From positions 1 through 13,623 of the forward strand of contig QBUR01000183.1 in NCBI GenBank assembly GCA_013374385.1: a stretch of DNA of 13,623 bases. Reading direction: 5' to 3'. Below the pieces are notes generated by a model that saw nothing but the letters and a program-made list of their open reading frames with translations, had not been told where the DNA came from and made no database searches. This DNA is from Candidatus Methanocomedens sp. GTDB taxonomy: Archaea > Halobacteriota > Methanosarcinia > Methanosarcinales > Methanocomedenaceae. Position numbers and translations under genes: made by a program. Shown one piece after another: positions 1-6,686 of the stretch (positions are counted from its first letter, which is position 1; every line of letters begins with the position of its first letter).

Positions 1-14
1 TTAAACACACTCTG

Positions 15-78
15 CTTGCTAAACCCTGCGCTCGGGTGATGAAATTATCGTTCCCGAAGGACGGTGGTAGATGGTGAC
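15..78. repeat. Direct repeat copy 1: orphan 3' end of a pilin gene
   Basis: This 64-bp block matches 772-835 at 62 positions. Read on the minus strand it encodes the last 19 residues of the neighbouring pilin (VTIYHRPSGTIISSPERRV) and the same TAG stop, plus 4 bases beyond it. The two mismatches (58 and 61 against 815 and 818) turn CCC into CCT and CGC into CGT, so both are synonymous. Beyond position 78 the pilin frame loses similarity at once and meets a stop at 94-96, so only the gene tail remains here. It is either the displaced 3' end left by an integration event or the relic of a second pilin gene. Confidence 0.85.
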
Positions 79-143
79 AATATTTTGGAATAATCAGCGC
101 TGAAAGCTGATGCACTGATGCTAATTACAAATCGTTAAATTCA

Positions 144-208
144 AATGGTACTTCCATTGATTACAACATTGAATTTTCAGACAATTCAAGCGGTGACCAT
201 TTAAATGG
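144..208 (+). promoter_or_regulatory. Dyad-rich leader of the two-gene module
   Basis: Three inverted repeats lie just upstream of the first gene. AATGG-N5-CCATT is at 144-158, TTGAATT-N7-AATTCAA at 169-189, and the perfect 12-bp palindrome CCATTTAAATGG at 197-208, which spans the ATG at 205. A Shine-Dalgarno-like GGTGA lies at 192-196. No convincing TATA box is visible; TTAAATTC at about 136-143 is the best candidate. Toxin-antitoxin operons are commonly autoregulated through such dyads, so operators are a reasonable inference, not shown. Confidence 0.4.
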
Positions 209-507
209 AATTCGTTGACAAGTCCAATAAAAAATTTAAGCTTACTGATGAGCGTTGGAAGCATATTACTGACACACATCCTGAACTTAAGAATTTGTTA
301 AAAGAATTAAGTGGTACAATAGAAGACCCAGAACTGATTGAAAAAAGTGTTTATGACGAAGAGGTAGTATTACTTTATAGGTTCTATGAACATATACATC
401 ATGGAAAGTATATGTGTGTAGTTGTGAAATTAAGCGAAGAATTGGTAATTACAGCATACATTACTGATAGAATAAAAAGAGGTGAAGTTGTATGGAAAAG
501 AAATTAA
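205..507 (+). CDS. Small nuclease-fold-like protein, putative toxin of a DUF2283 pair
   Basis: This 100-residue soluble protein has a recognisable layout: an N-terminal helix with W-K-H-I-T-D-T-H-P-E-L (residues 18-28), an acidic middle (IEDPELIEKS), a beta segment ending in LYRFYE, then KYMCVVVKL and VITAYITDRIKRGEVVW at the C-terminus. That pattern resembles small proteins I associate with the BECR/RelE-like nuclease folds (PBECR-type), which would cleave RNA; the assignment is from memory and moderate. The start is supported by GGTGA at 192-196. It overlaps the next gene by 16 bp, so the two are translationally coupled. The downstream partner is a DUF2283 protein, an arrangement that suggests a toxin-antitoxin pair. 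Catalytic activity is not established; H20 and H25 are the natural candidate residues. Base composition is clearly AT-richer than the flanking pilin gene. Confidence 0.6.
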   Translation: MEFVDKSNKKFKLTDERWKHITDTHPELKNLLKELSGTIEDPELIEKSVYDEEVVLLYRFYEHIHHGKYMCVVVKLSEELVITAYITDRIKRGEVVWKRN

Positions 508-746
508 AAATCTTCTTTGATAAGCAAGGAGATGTTCTTGATATTGCAATTGGCGAGCCCGTAGAAGCGATATCAAAGGAATTAGATAATGATGTTATCA
601 TGCGACTTGACCCCGATACAAAAGAAATAGTAGGCTTTACCATTCTAAATTTCGAGAAGCGTTTTGAACATCTTGATACTTCGGAAACTCTACCCATTGC
701 TGCTACATTTTCTGATATCAGTAAGGCCCTTAAAGCCGAAGGATAA
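492..746 (+). CDS. DUF2283 family protein, putative antitoxin
   Basis: This 84-residue protein matches the DUF2283 pattern: a beta strand followed by D-x-x-x-D-V-L-D-I (residues 10-18), then D-x-D-V-I-M-R-L-D (28-36), and a closing strand IVGFTILNFEKRF (46-58), where the family usually has 'VGIEILNASKR'. The function of DUF2283 proteins is not firmly known. They are small, widespread in archaea and cyanobacteria, and often sit next to small toxin-like genes, so antitoxin is the working inference. A strong Shine-Dalgarno GAGGTGA at 479-485, six bases before the ATG, fixes the start inside the end of the upstream gene. No DNA-binding motif is evident, so any operon autoregulation would need the complex or another factor. 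The gene ends about 25 bp before the second direct repeat. Confidence 0.75.
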   Translation: MEKKLKIFFDKQGDVLDIAIGEPVEAISKELDNDVIMRLDPDTKEIVGFTILNFEKRFEHLDTSETLPIAATFSDISKALKAEG

Positions 747-771
747 AACAATACGTTTTCACAATCTACTC

Positions 772-835
772 CTTGCTAAACCCTGCGCTCGGGTGATGAA
801 ATTATCGTTCCCGAGGGGCGGTGGTAGATGGTGAC
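772..835. repeat. Direct repeat copy 2: 3' end of the intact pilin gene
   Basis: This copy lies in the pilin gene, covers its last 19 codons and stop, and runs 4 bases past the stop. It is in direct orientation to copy 1 with a 757-bp offset. The 693 bp between the copies hold a two-gene toxin-antitoxin-like module and nothing recognisable as an integrase or transposase. Confidence 0.85.
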
Positions 836-1282
836 CATGAGCCGGTCGCCGGGATTGAGTACAATATTACAATCAGCAATCTTGAAATCGCCTGTATCAC
901 CCTGCTCCCAAACATTGTCATAACTGATGTTGGTAGGCGACCCCCAAAGCACACCTCCAAGTGTACCAAAAAAACCGGTTGTACCACCTACTGCGGGCAG
1001 GTCATCCAAGTTGTTGCCAAGAGTTTCCCCATTAACGCTGATAAGTATACTGATCTCGGAAACATGGAAACCTTCCCCGCCCCTGTGCATAAGCACCACT
1101 TCCTGATGATTGGACACATCAACGCCCATAATCTCTATATTAGCAATCACAGGTTCATTCAAACTATAACTCCCCACAACTGCATATGTAACACCAGAAA
1201 AGATTACCACTAAAGCCGTTATCAGGATAGTCCCTATGACCGGGGATACCCCGCTATCATTATCTATACTCAAGCTGCCCAT
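776..1282 (-). CDS. Archaeal type IV pilin (Pilin_N / DUF1628 type)
   Basis: The protein begins MGSLSIDNDSG and continues VSPVIGTILITALVVIFSGVT, the classic archaeal pilin N-terminus: a short polar leader, a processing site before the V-S-P-V-I-G box, and a hydrophobic helix that both anchors the subunit and packs the pilus core. The rest is a beta-rich head with a Gly-rich stretch, ending in PERRV. A prepilin peptidase of the EppA/PibD type would process it. I place the start at the ATG at 1282, because AGGTGG (1291-1296 on the minus strand) lies 8 bases upstream; the in-frame GTG at 1294 is part of that site and would add 4 residues. The gene follows the phosphatase-like gene by about 27 bp and is probably the last gene of the surface operon. 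Its final 19 codons are duplicated at 15-78. Confidence 0.85.
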   Translation of the reverse strand: MGSLSIDNDSGVSPVIGTILITALVVIFSGVTYAVVGSYSLNEPVIANIEIMGVDVSNHQEVVLMHRGGEGFHVSEISILISVNGETLGNNLDDLPAVGGTTGFFGTLGGVLWGSPTNISYDNVWEQGDTGDFKIADCNIVLNPGDRLMVTIYHRPSGTIISSPERRV

Positions 1283-1309
1283 TCCTATTCCCACCTGGAA
1301 AACAGGATA

Positions 1310-2719
1310 TCAGTGCTCAATTCTGTAAATTACCAACATTCCAACAGTTATTACCAGAAGGATAAGGATTGAAGCGATTATTTTCCTCCAATTTTCTCCA
1401 TCCCGGCTGGTACCATCAACATAAGCTGTCGAGGTTCCAAAACTGATGGCACGGTCAACGTCCAGATGCACTACCTGTTCCAGTAATTCATCTCCGTTAG
1501 AAATCCTGACCGTATAATTAATTTTTGGTTTTAATCCGGTAAAAAAATAGGAATTCCCACCACTGCTGGAGGCTATCGTCTCTGGCCCCTGTAATACCTC
1601 AATACCAGCATCGGTATTGGAACTCACCCAAAGATTGGCATAATCCTTTACCGGTATTGCCTCGCCGTCACCATATTTCAGGTGCCCTGCCACGTCCAGC
1701 ACTGAAAGTATAGTGAATGCCACATCCTCCTGTCCATGGCTATACTCAATAACGCCAGGAACAATGTTAGGAGAAACAATAAACAGCGGCACGGTTAGTG
1801 CCTCAGCAGACCAGTAATCCTTTGACGCATGCCCGCCCCTGGCCGCATCAGATGTCTTGAATGCCATGCCGTGGTCCGCTGTAATGAAAAGAGCAGTGTT
1901 ACTTTCACTTGCAGCCGTATACAACGGTTCAAGCCTGCGATCCACACCTTCAATGACATCCACATACCCATCCACTCCACAGTAATGCCCGGCACTGTCC
2001 ACCACACCCACATTAATGGTAAAGATATACTTCGTATCAGGGTACTGGCTGGACATCAGTGAAACCATGTCAGCGGCTGCATCCAGTCCCCAATCCGAAT
2101 AAGCAATATAACTGTCAATGCCGGCAGTCCCTTCCAGATAAGCTGGAAGTTGTTTTTCCCAGTATTCAAGTTCGTCTATTATACCGGCTGGAACCGCATC
2201 TCCATTAACCTGTACCTTAAGGATAGGTTCAGTAATGGAATTACTCTCGCTAAAAAGAATAACATCCTGTTCAGCCTGCATAGCGACAGCATCGCCTTTG
2301 TGCATGAGCGCAATAGTGATGAAACCTTCATCTCCAAGCACGTCATAAATAGTAGCGCCAGCGTATGCCACAATTTCAGGTTCAGCCCCTGAAAAACCGG
2401 TAACTATCACCGAATGAGCAGGTCCGGTCCTGGGGTCTGGCACGCTAATGTAAGGAAGCAGAACACCTTTTGCAGCGAGGCTATCCATAAATGGAACTTC
2501 GGGAGGGATGATAAGACTGCCATCCAGCGCAGCAGGGACCATGCCCTGACTCACATATCCTGACCCCATACCATCCACTATCAGGAGTACCATATTTTGA
2601 GGTGGATTGGTCTCACTCACCTCGATACAGGTTTGTGCTGCAATTATGGGCAATGTAAGTGAGATACAAAGAATAAGCAAAACCGATAGTCTCAGATATG
2701 TTCTCCTCCTTGCTGCCAT
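1310..2719 (-). CDS. Membrane-anchored alkaline phosphatase-superfamily phosphodiesterase
   Basis: This is an extracytoplasmic metalloenzyme of the alkaline phosphatase superfamily, closest in motifs to type I phosphodiesterase/nucleotide pyrophosphatase proteins. Numbered from the ATG at 2719 (469 residues) it shows a signal peptide (about 1-28), metal ligand D49 in IVDGMG, a probable nucleophile T98 in R-T-G-P-A-H-S-V-I-V-T-G (compare the TFPNHY..VTG motif of NPPs), D241 and H245 in DSAGHYCG, D282-H283 in TADHG, and H297 in GGHAS. All expected metal ligands are present, so it should be active; the substrate is unknown. A beta-rich domain (about 370-440) precedes a C-terminal transmembrane helix (about 447-467). 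An in-frame GTG at 2731, directly after the upstream stop, would add 4 residues; neither start has a strong Shine-Dalgarno. It sits between an anchored unknown protein and a pilin, which suggests a cell-surface role. Confidence 0.8.
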   Translation of the reverse strand: MAARRRTYLRLSVLLILCISLTLPIIAAQTCIEVSETNPPQNMVLLIVDGMGSGYVSQGMVPAALDGSLIIPPEVPFMDSLAAKGVLLPYISVPDPRTGPAHSVIVTGFSGAEPEIVAYAGATIYDVLGDEGFITIALMHKGDAVAMQAEQDVILFSESNSITEPILKVQVNGDAVPAGIIDELEYWEKQLPAYLEGTAGIDSYIAYSDWGLDAAADMVSLMSSQYPDTKYIFTINVGVVDSAGHYCGVDGYVDVIEGVDRRLEPLYTAASESNTALFITADHGMAFKTSDAARGGHASKDYWSAEALTVPLFIVSPNIVPGVIEYSHGQEDVAFTILSVLDVAGHLKYGDGEAIPVKDYANLWVSSNTDAGIEVLQGPETIASSSGGNSYFFTGLKPKINYTVRISNGDELLEQVVHLDVDRAISFGTSTAYVDGTSRDGENWRKIIASILILLVITVGMLVIYRIEH

Positions 2720-2731
2720 ATTCACAACCAC

Positions 2732-3307
2732 TTAAAATTCAAGTTTGTCCAGCAGGTCCTGCATTTTCACTATCTTATCATTTTCGCCCAGGATATAAGC
2801 TATTACTAAAAAGCGGTCATGTGGGTATGCTATTAATTCACCCATCAAAGTATTGTCAACCATGTAAACACCTTTCATGGCAGGTGCCCTGTTGTACTGG
2901 GTCTCTGACAATTCCCAAACAATACCTCTTTCGCTATATGAAAAATTTTCAGGGGTCACGGCATATCCTGCCATCTCCGGCGACCTCTTATCAATCACTT
3001 CAATGACAACCATGTGATTACCAGGTTTATTGAACGTCATGGTCAATATTCCTTCACCGCTAAAGTTGGTAAGGGGGTCCCAGTCTCCAGATAGTTTATC
3101 AGGTATGATAAGTTCCATTTCAGATACACTTAGAGGAGACGGCAGCGTACTCATCATTGTAGGAGTAGGTTGTGATGCGGGTGCAATCAAAGGCATGGGA
3201 CCCTCAGCATTGATTAGGTAATAACCTGAAACGGCAATAAATACTACAATAAAAAGTAGTATGATGGGGATCCACTTGATGCGCTTCTTGATTTTTTTTG
3301 CTTCCAT
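2732..3307 (-). CDS. Membrane-anchored extracytoplasmic protein of unknown function
   Basis: I do not recognise the family of this 191-residue protein. It has a very basic cytoplasmic start (MEAKKIKKRIKW), one transmembrane helix (about 12-32) and no obvious cleavage site, a Pro/Ser/Thr/Met-rich linker (about 38-62), then a globular domain of roughly 125 residues with alternating beta strands and a C-terminal helix (MQDLLDKLEF). The topology implies N-in with the domain outside. Its stop codon directly abuts a possible GTG start of the phosphodiesterase-like gene, so the two are almost certainly co-transcribed, and it may act as a partner or anchor for that enzyme. A strong TATA box about 40 bp upstream marks it as the first gene of the operon. 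Confidence 0.75.
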   Translation of the reverse strand: MEAKKIKKRIKWIPIILLFIVVFIAVSGYYLINAEGPMPLIAPASQPTPTMMSTLPSPLSVSEMELIIPDKLSGDWDPLTNFSGEGILTMTFNKPGNHMVVIEVIDKRSPEMAGYAVTPENFSYSERGIVWELSETQYNRAPAMKGVYMVDNTLMGELIAYPHDRFLVIAYILGENDKIVKMQDLLDKLEF

Positions 3308-3337
3308 TGAGGATTCCTGCAGGATTTTTTAAAAGTA

Positions 3338-3354
3338 CTATATATATTTTATAC
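3338..3354 (-). promoter_or_regulatory. TATA box of the surface operon
   Basis: On the minus strand this reads GTATAAAATATATATAG, a strong archaeal TATA-like element centred about 39 bp before the ATG at 3307. With the usual spacing of about 25 bp to the start site, the leader would be only a dozen or so bases. It lies in the 65-bp gap after rtcB and separates the surface operon from the RNA-ligase genes. Confidence 0.6.
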
Positions 3355-3372
3355 TTTTACATGTATTAATGG

Positions 3373-4830
3373 TTACCCTTTGGCAACCCCTATGGGTTTA
3401 ACCCTGACCACCTTGCGGGCGACATGCAGATCATGCATTACATTCACCACTTCGCTGCTGGACTTATACACCCCGGGTGCCTCCTCTGCCAGCATGGACG
3501 GATGGGTGGCTATAACCGTAATACCCTGGTCTGCAAGCTGTTTCTCCAGAATTTCGCCCCTGAATTTACGCTTGGCCTCAGCCCTGCCCATAACCCTCCC
3601 CGCTCCGTGGCAGGCCGAGCCGAATGTCAGCTCCATTGCCCGCTCTGCTCCGTGCAGGATATAGGACGGTGTACCCATACTACCAGGGATGAGTACTGGT
3701 TGCCCCACCGACCTGTATGTGGCAGGGACGTCCATATGTCCGGGTGGGAATGCACGGGTAGCACCTTTGCGGTGGACATAGACTGGTTTTTTAATGCCAT
3801 CAATTTCATGTTCCTCCAGTTTTGCCACGTTATGTGCCACATCATAAACCAGGTCCATACCCATGGATTCAGCATCCCTTCCAAAGAACTTCTCAAAAGT
3901 TTCCCTGACCCAGTGGGTGATGACCTGTCTGTTGGCCCAGGCATAATTTGCCCCGGCAGCCATGGCCTTGAAATAGTCCTGCCCCTCCCGGCTATTAGCG
4001 GGTGCACAAGCCAGCTGCTTGTCAGGCAACGTTATTCCATATTTCCTTGATGCCTGCTCCATGACACGCAGGTAGTCGGTACATATCTGGTGGCCTGCGC
4101 CCCTGGAACCACAGTGTACCATGATGGTGATCGTACCTTCCCTGATACCGTATGCTTTCGCGATCTCGGGTTCGTATATCTTATCCACTTCCTGTATCTC
4201 AAGGAAATGGTTGCCGCTGCCAAGTGTCCCGAACTGGGGCTTACCGCGCTTGTGCGCCTTTTCACTCACCTTTTCAGGGTCTGCCGCATCTATGAAACCG
4301 CCATCTTCGCAGTGTTCGATATCACTTTCGACGCCGTAGCCGCTCTCCACGGCCCACCGTGCGCCGTAAGTAAATGCGTCATCCAGTTCACTGCCCGATA
4401 CCCTGAGCCTGCTCTTGGAACCTACACCTGAAGGTATGGCTTTGAATAATTCGTTCATCAATTCCTTGATGCGCGGCCTGACCTCTCCCACTTCCAGGTC
4501 TGTCCTGATGATACGCACACCGCAATTGATATCGAATCCCACGCCGCCCGGTGAAATCACCCCATCCTGGGCATCAAAGGCAGCTACACCACCGATGGGG
4601 AAGCCGTAGCCGAAATGCGCATCTGGCATGGCCATTGAATATTTCTGGATGCCCGGAAGCGTGGCCACGTTGGCGGTCTGGCGCAACGTATCTACTTCCA
4701 GGTCGTTCATGAGTTTTTGTGATACAAAAATCCGACCAGGAACCCTCATACCTTCCTGAAAGTCCATTGGAACATCATAGATGTTATCATCCACTTTACG
4801 TACGAAATCCTTTGCCTGCTGCTGTGTCAT
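3373..4830 (-). CDS. rtcB: tRNA-splicing ligase RtcB
   Basis: RtcB is the GTP- and Mn2+-dependent ligase that joins RNA 2',3'-cyclic phosphate or 3'-phosphate ends to 5'-OH ends, chiefly tRNA halves after intron removal in archaea. All hallmark sites are visible in the 485 residues: D100 and C103 in GVGFDINCG, H208 in GSGNHFLEIQ, H239 in VHCGSRGAGH, H333 in YDVAHNVAK, and H408 in ACHGAGR, the histidine that becomes guanylylated. These correspond to D95, C98, H203, H234, H329 and H404 of the Pyrococcus enzyme with a shift of 4-5. The end RVKPIGVAKG is typical. Length is normal and there is no intein, although some archaeal rtcB genes carry one. The ATG at 4830 has no clear Shine-Dalgarno. The archease gene lies 65 bp upstream in the same direction. 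Confidence 0.97.
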   Translation of the reverse strand: MTQQQAKDFVRKVDDNIYDVPMDFQEGMRVPGRIFVSQKLMNDLEVDTLRQTANVATLPGIQKYSMAMPDAHFGYGFPIGGVAAFDAQDGVISPGGVGFDINCGVRIIRTDLEVGEVRPRIKELMNELFKAIPSGVGSKSRLRVSGSELDDAFTYGARWAVESGYGVESDIEHCEDGGFIDAADPEKVSEKAHKRGKPQFGTLGSGNHFLEIQEVDKIYEPEIAKAYGIREGTITIMVHCGSRGAGHQICTDYLRVMEQASRKYGITLPDKQLACAPANSREGQDYFKAMAAGANYAWANRQVITHWVRETFEKFFGRDAESMGMDLVYDVAHNVAKLEEHEIDGIKKPVYVHRKGATRAFPPGHMDVPATYRSVGQPVLIPGSMGTPSYILHGAERAMELTFGSACHGAGRVMGRAEAKRKFRGEILEKQLADQGITVIATHPSMLAEEAPGVYKSSSEVVNVMHDLHVARKVVRVKPIGVAKG

Positions 4831-4895
4831 GATATTGTTCTCGCTTGTTTATGCTGGCTGTTATCTGGTGAAAAGGTTATAATGGTTGCCATTGG

Positions 4896-5330
4896 TCAGG
4901 TATCCACGATAACATGGGCACTGTATCCTTCTGATTCTTTTTCCACTTTCAACTGGTGGTACGTGACGGCTTTCACTTCAGTCTCAAAATTATGGCACTC
5001 GGTGTCTATGCTCTCTCCCGATGCGCTCCCTTTCAATACATACCCGCTATTGGTCTGTTCAACGGAATCAACCTTGAATTGACCGAATACGATTTCCTCA
5101 ACCTCAAACAGGTATAGCAGTTCTGACAGGTAGTCATACAGCAGGTTCTCAAGTCCTTCAGACTCAAGTTCTATGTCAACCTGCCTTTCAGGTTCCAATG
5201 TAGCATTTTGGATAATAACCCCGAACATGGCCTGAGCGGCCTGTTCAAAGGTATCTTCCAGGGTGGTGCCGTGGGCTATGAATCTGGCATCAGCAGGATG
5301 GGGGAGGTATTCAAAATGTGAGGTGTTCAT
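4896..5330 (-). CDS. Archease, RtcB activator
   Basis: Archease is a small protein that speeds RtcB guanylylation and multiple turnover and broadens its nucleotide use. The 144-residue product has the family layout: an N-terminal FEYLPHPADARFIAHG (the usual H-T-A-D motif, here H-P-A-D), a helix LEDTFEQAAQAMFGVI, a central ENLLYDYLSELLYLFEVEE, and the C-terminal signature KAVTYHQLKVEK followed by a strand ending VIVDT. Acidic residues in the N-terminal motif, the first helix and near the C-terminus correspond to the known metal site. It is immediately upstream of rtcB on the same strand, the classic arrangement, so it is probably co-transcribed with its partner. The start at 5330 has no obvious Shine-Dalgarno; a weak AT-rich box about 50 bp upstream could be its promoter. 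Confidence 0.93.
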   Translation of the reverse strand: MNTSHFEYLPHPADARFIAHGTTLEDTFEQAAQAMFGVIIQNATLEPERQVDIELESEGLENLLYDYLSELLYLFEVEEIVFGQFKVDSVEQTNSGYVLKGSASGESIDTECHNFETEVKAVTYHQLKVEKESEGYSAHVIVDT

Positions 5331-5402
5331 GGTGCAATATACAGTGCAAGGTTAAGTAAAAGTGACGATAAGCATTCTTAAATTTTCTGCAACACTTCGA
5401 CA

Positions 5403-6488
5403 TTATCCCTTCTCAACATACACCGTCTGCGTAGGGAAGGCTATCTCCACACCCATCTCTTCCAGCATCTGCATAATCTTCAGGTGGAACTCTTCCCTGA
5501 CCGTGAGATACTCATCCCACACTGTAGTCTTTGTGAAACAATAGACAAAGATGTTCAGGGCATAGTCCCCAAAGTCAGTGAAATGCACCATATAGAAATT
5601 ATGGTCAAAGCGATGGTCTTCCTTGATTATCTGCTTTATACCCTCCACCACTTCAGTCATCTGGGCAGCAGTGGTGGCATACGTCACACCCAGATTGAAC
5701 TTTATCCTGCGCTTTTTCATTGCAGTGTAATTTATTACGCCGTTTTTTATGAACTGGCTGTTGGGAACCGTGACCTGGGCCTGGTCAAATCGCCGGATGC
5801 GGGTTGACCGGAAGCCCACATCTTCAACCGTACCCTCGAAATCTCCTATCTTTATCCAGTCGCCCATGTGGAAAGGTTTGTCAGAGAAGATGGTAAATGA
5901 GCCGAACAGGTTACTTACGGTATCCTGGGCTGCCAGTGCAAAGGCCAGGCCGCCTATACCCAGTCCTGCCAACAAAGAGGCGATGTTATAGCCAAAGTTG
6001 TTCAGGATGAATAGTATGCCAAGGGTGATTACGAAGATGCGCAGGCTTTTCACGATGAGTGGGGCGAGCTGGTCATCCAGTTTGCTCTCAGTCTTTTCTG
6101 TAATCCCGTAGATGAAGTGACCCACCAGATCAATGAGCTTGAACAGGTAATACAACAGGATGAATGACAGGATCAGGATGTATGCATTCTTGACAATAAC
6201 TCCGATATTTACTACTCCGATGGTTTCCGGGAGTTGCAGGGTGATTATGGCAATGTAAAAACCATGTAGCAATATCAAATAACCTATGGGAGCTTTTGAA
6301 GCGTGTACCAACAGGTCATCAAATTCGGTACTTGTCTTTTGTGTGAGGTAGATTAATTTCTTCTCAACAATATGCAGGAACAGGAATCTGACAATGTAGG
6401 TCAGTAATATGATGATAAAAAATAGCCCGAGCTTTTCCAGTGAGAGGTCAAGCATTTCTATATTTAAGATATCGGGGATTGTTATCAT
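5403..6488 (-). CDS. MscS-family mechanosensitive ion channel
   Basis: This 361-residue membrane protein belongs to the small-conductance mechanosensitive channel family, which opens under membrane tension to release solutes on osmotic downshock. Five hydrophobic segments are visible (about 18-40, 66-86, 97-120, 144-164, 168-200). The last is the pore helix: the Gly/Ala-rich LLAGLGIGGLAFALAAQDTV (172-191) followed by SNLFGSFTIF. After it come the beta domain (GDWIKIGDFEGTVEDVGFRSTRIR, about 209-232, then VTVPNSQF) and a cytoplasmic alpha/beta domain ending in PTQTVYVEKG. It has more N-terminal helices than E. coli MscS (three), which is common in archaeal homologues. The gene starts about 30 bp from a TATA-like box, so the mRNA may be leaderless. 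It is 72 bp upstream of archease on the same strand, but a functional link is not obvious. Confidence 0.92.
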   Translation of the reverse strand: MITIPDILNIEMLDLSLEKLGLFFIIILLTYIVRFLFLHIVEKKLIYLTQKTSTEFDDLLVHASKAPIGYLILLHGFYIAIITLQLPETIGVVNIGVIVKNAYILILSFILLYYLFKLIDLVGHFIYGITEKTESKLDDQLAPLIVKSLRIFVITLGILFILNNFGYNIASLLAGLGIGGLAFALAAQDTVSNLFGSFTIFSDKPFHMGDWIKIGDFEGTVEDVGFRSTRIRRFDQAQVTVPNSQFIKNGVINYTAMKKRRIKFNLGVTYATTAAQMTEVVEGIKQIIKEDHRFDHNFYMVHFTDFGDYALNIFVYCFTKTTVWDEYLTVREEFHLKIMQMLEEMGVEIAFPTQTVYVEKG

Positions 6489-6510
6489 AGGATATTGAGA
6501 TAAGCGTGTT

Positions 6511-6525
6511 ATCGATATTTAAAAG
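6511..6525 (-). promoter_or_regulatory. TATA-like box of the MscS gene
   Basis: On the minus strand this reads CTTTTAAATATCGAT, centred about 30 bp before the ATG at 6488. That spacing would put the transcription start at or very near the start codon, which agrees with the lack of a Shine-Dalgarno sequence there. Confidence 0.4.
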
Positions 6526-6584
6526 TTGCCGCAAAGAGTTCACTTTTTGGCTGTACTAATTTCCAGAATGAACATATTTCATAT

Positions 6585-6615
6585 CTTACTCCCCAGTAAG
6601 TTACTGTGTAGTAAG
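6585..6615. promoter_or_regulatory. Tandem TTACT-N4-AGTAA operator-like repeats
   Basis: Two inverted repeats of the same design lie side by side: TTACT-CCCC-AGTAA (6586-6599) and TTACT-GTGT-AGTAA (6601-6614), 15 bp from centre to centre. The junction AGTAA-G-TTACT is itself a dyad. They lie in the divergent gap between the MscS gene (start 6488) and queC (start 6687), about 75-100 bp from each. The even spacing and the conserved arms with variable centres suggest cooperative binding by a dimeric regulator. Another weaker dyad, ATGAA-N5-TTCAT, lies just upstream at 6568-6582. Which gene is controlled cannot be told from the sequence. Confidence 0.5.
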
Positions 6616-6686
6616 ATTCTTCAACTGTGTACATGACACGTCTGTATGCAAATCATTTTTTACCTTCAAACCATTAATTCCTCATC

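Noticed and set aside
461..751. 96-codon open frame on the minus strand over the DUF2283 gene
   Set aside because: The plus-strand DUF2283 gene has a strong Shine-Dalgarno and family motifs; the antisense frame has neither.
1..835. CRISPR-like or tRNA-associated repeat
   Set aside because: Only two copies exist, 757 bp apart, and they encode a protein end. No tRNA-like fold or short regular repeats and spacers are visible.
821..1213. 130-codon open frame on the plus strand inside the pilin gene
   Set aside because: It is antisense to a clear pilin and has no recognisable features; the pilin has a ribosome-binding site and the V-S-P-V-I-G signature.
3424..4050. 208-codon open frame on the plus strand inside rtcB
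   Set aside because: It lies entirely antisense to rtcB, whose motifs are complete. The translation has no recognisable domain and is rich in Cys and His, as antisense shadow frames often are.
3373..4830. Possible intein in rtcB
   Set aside because: Length is 485 residues and all catalytic motifs follow one another at normal distances, so no intein is present.
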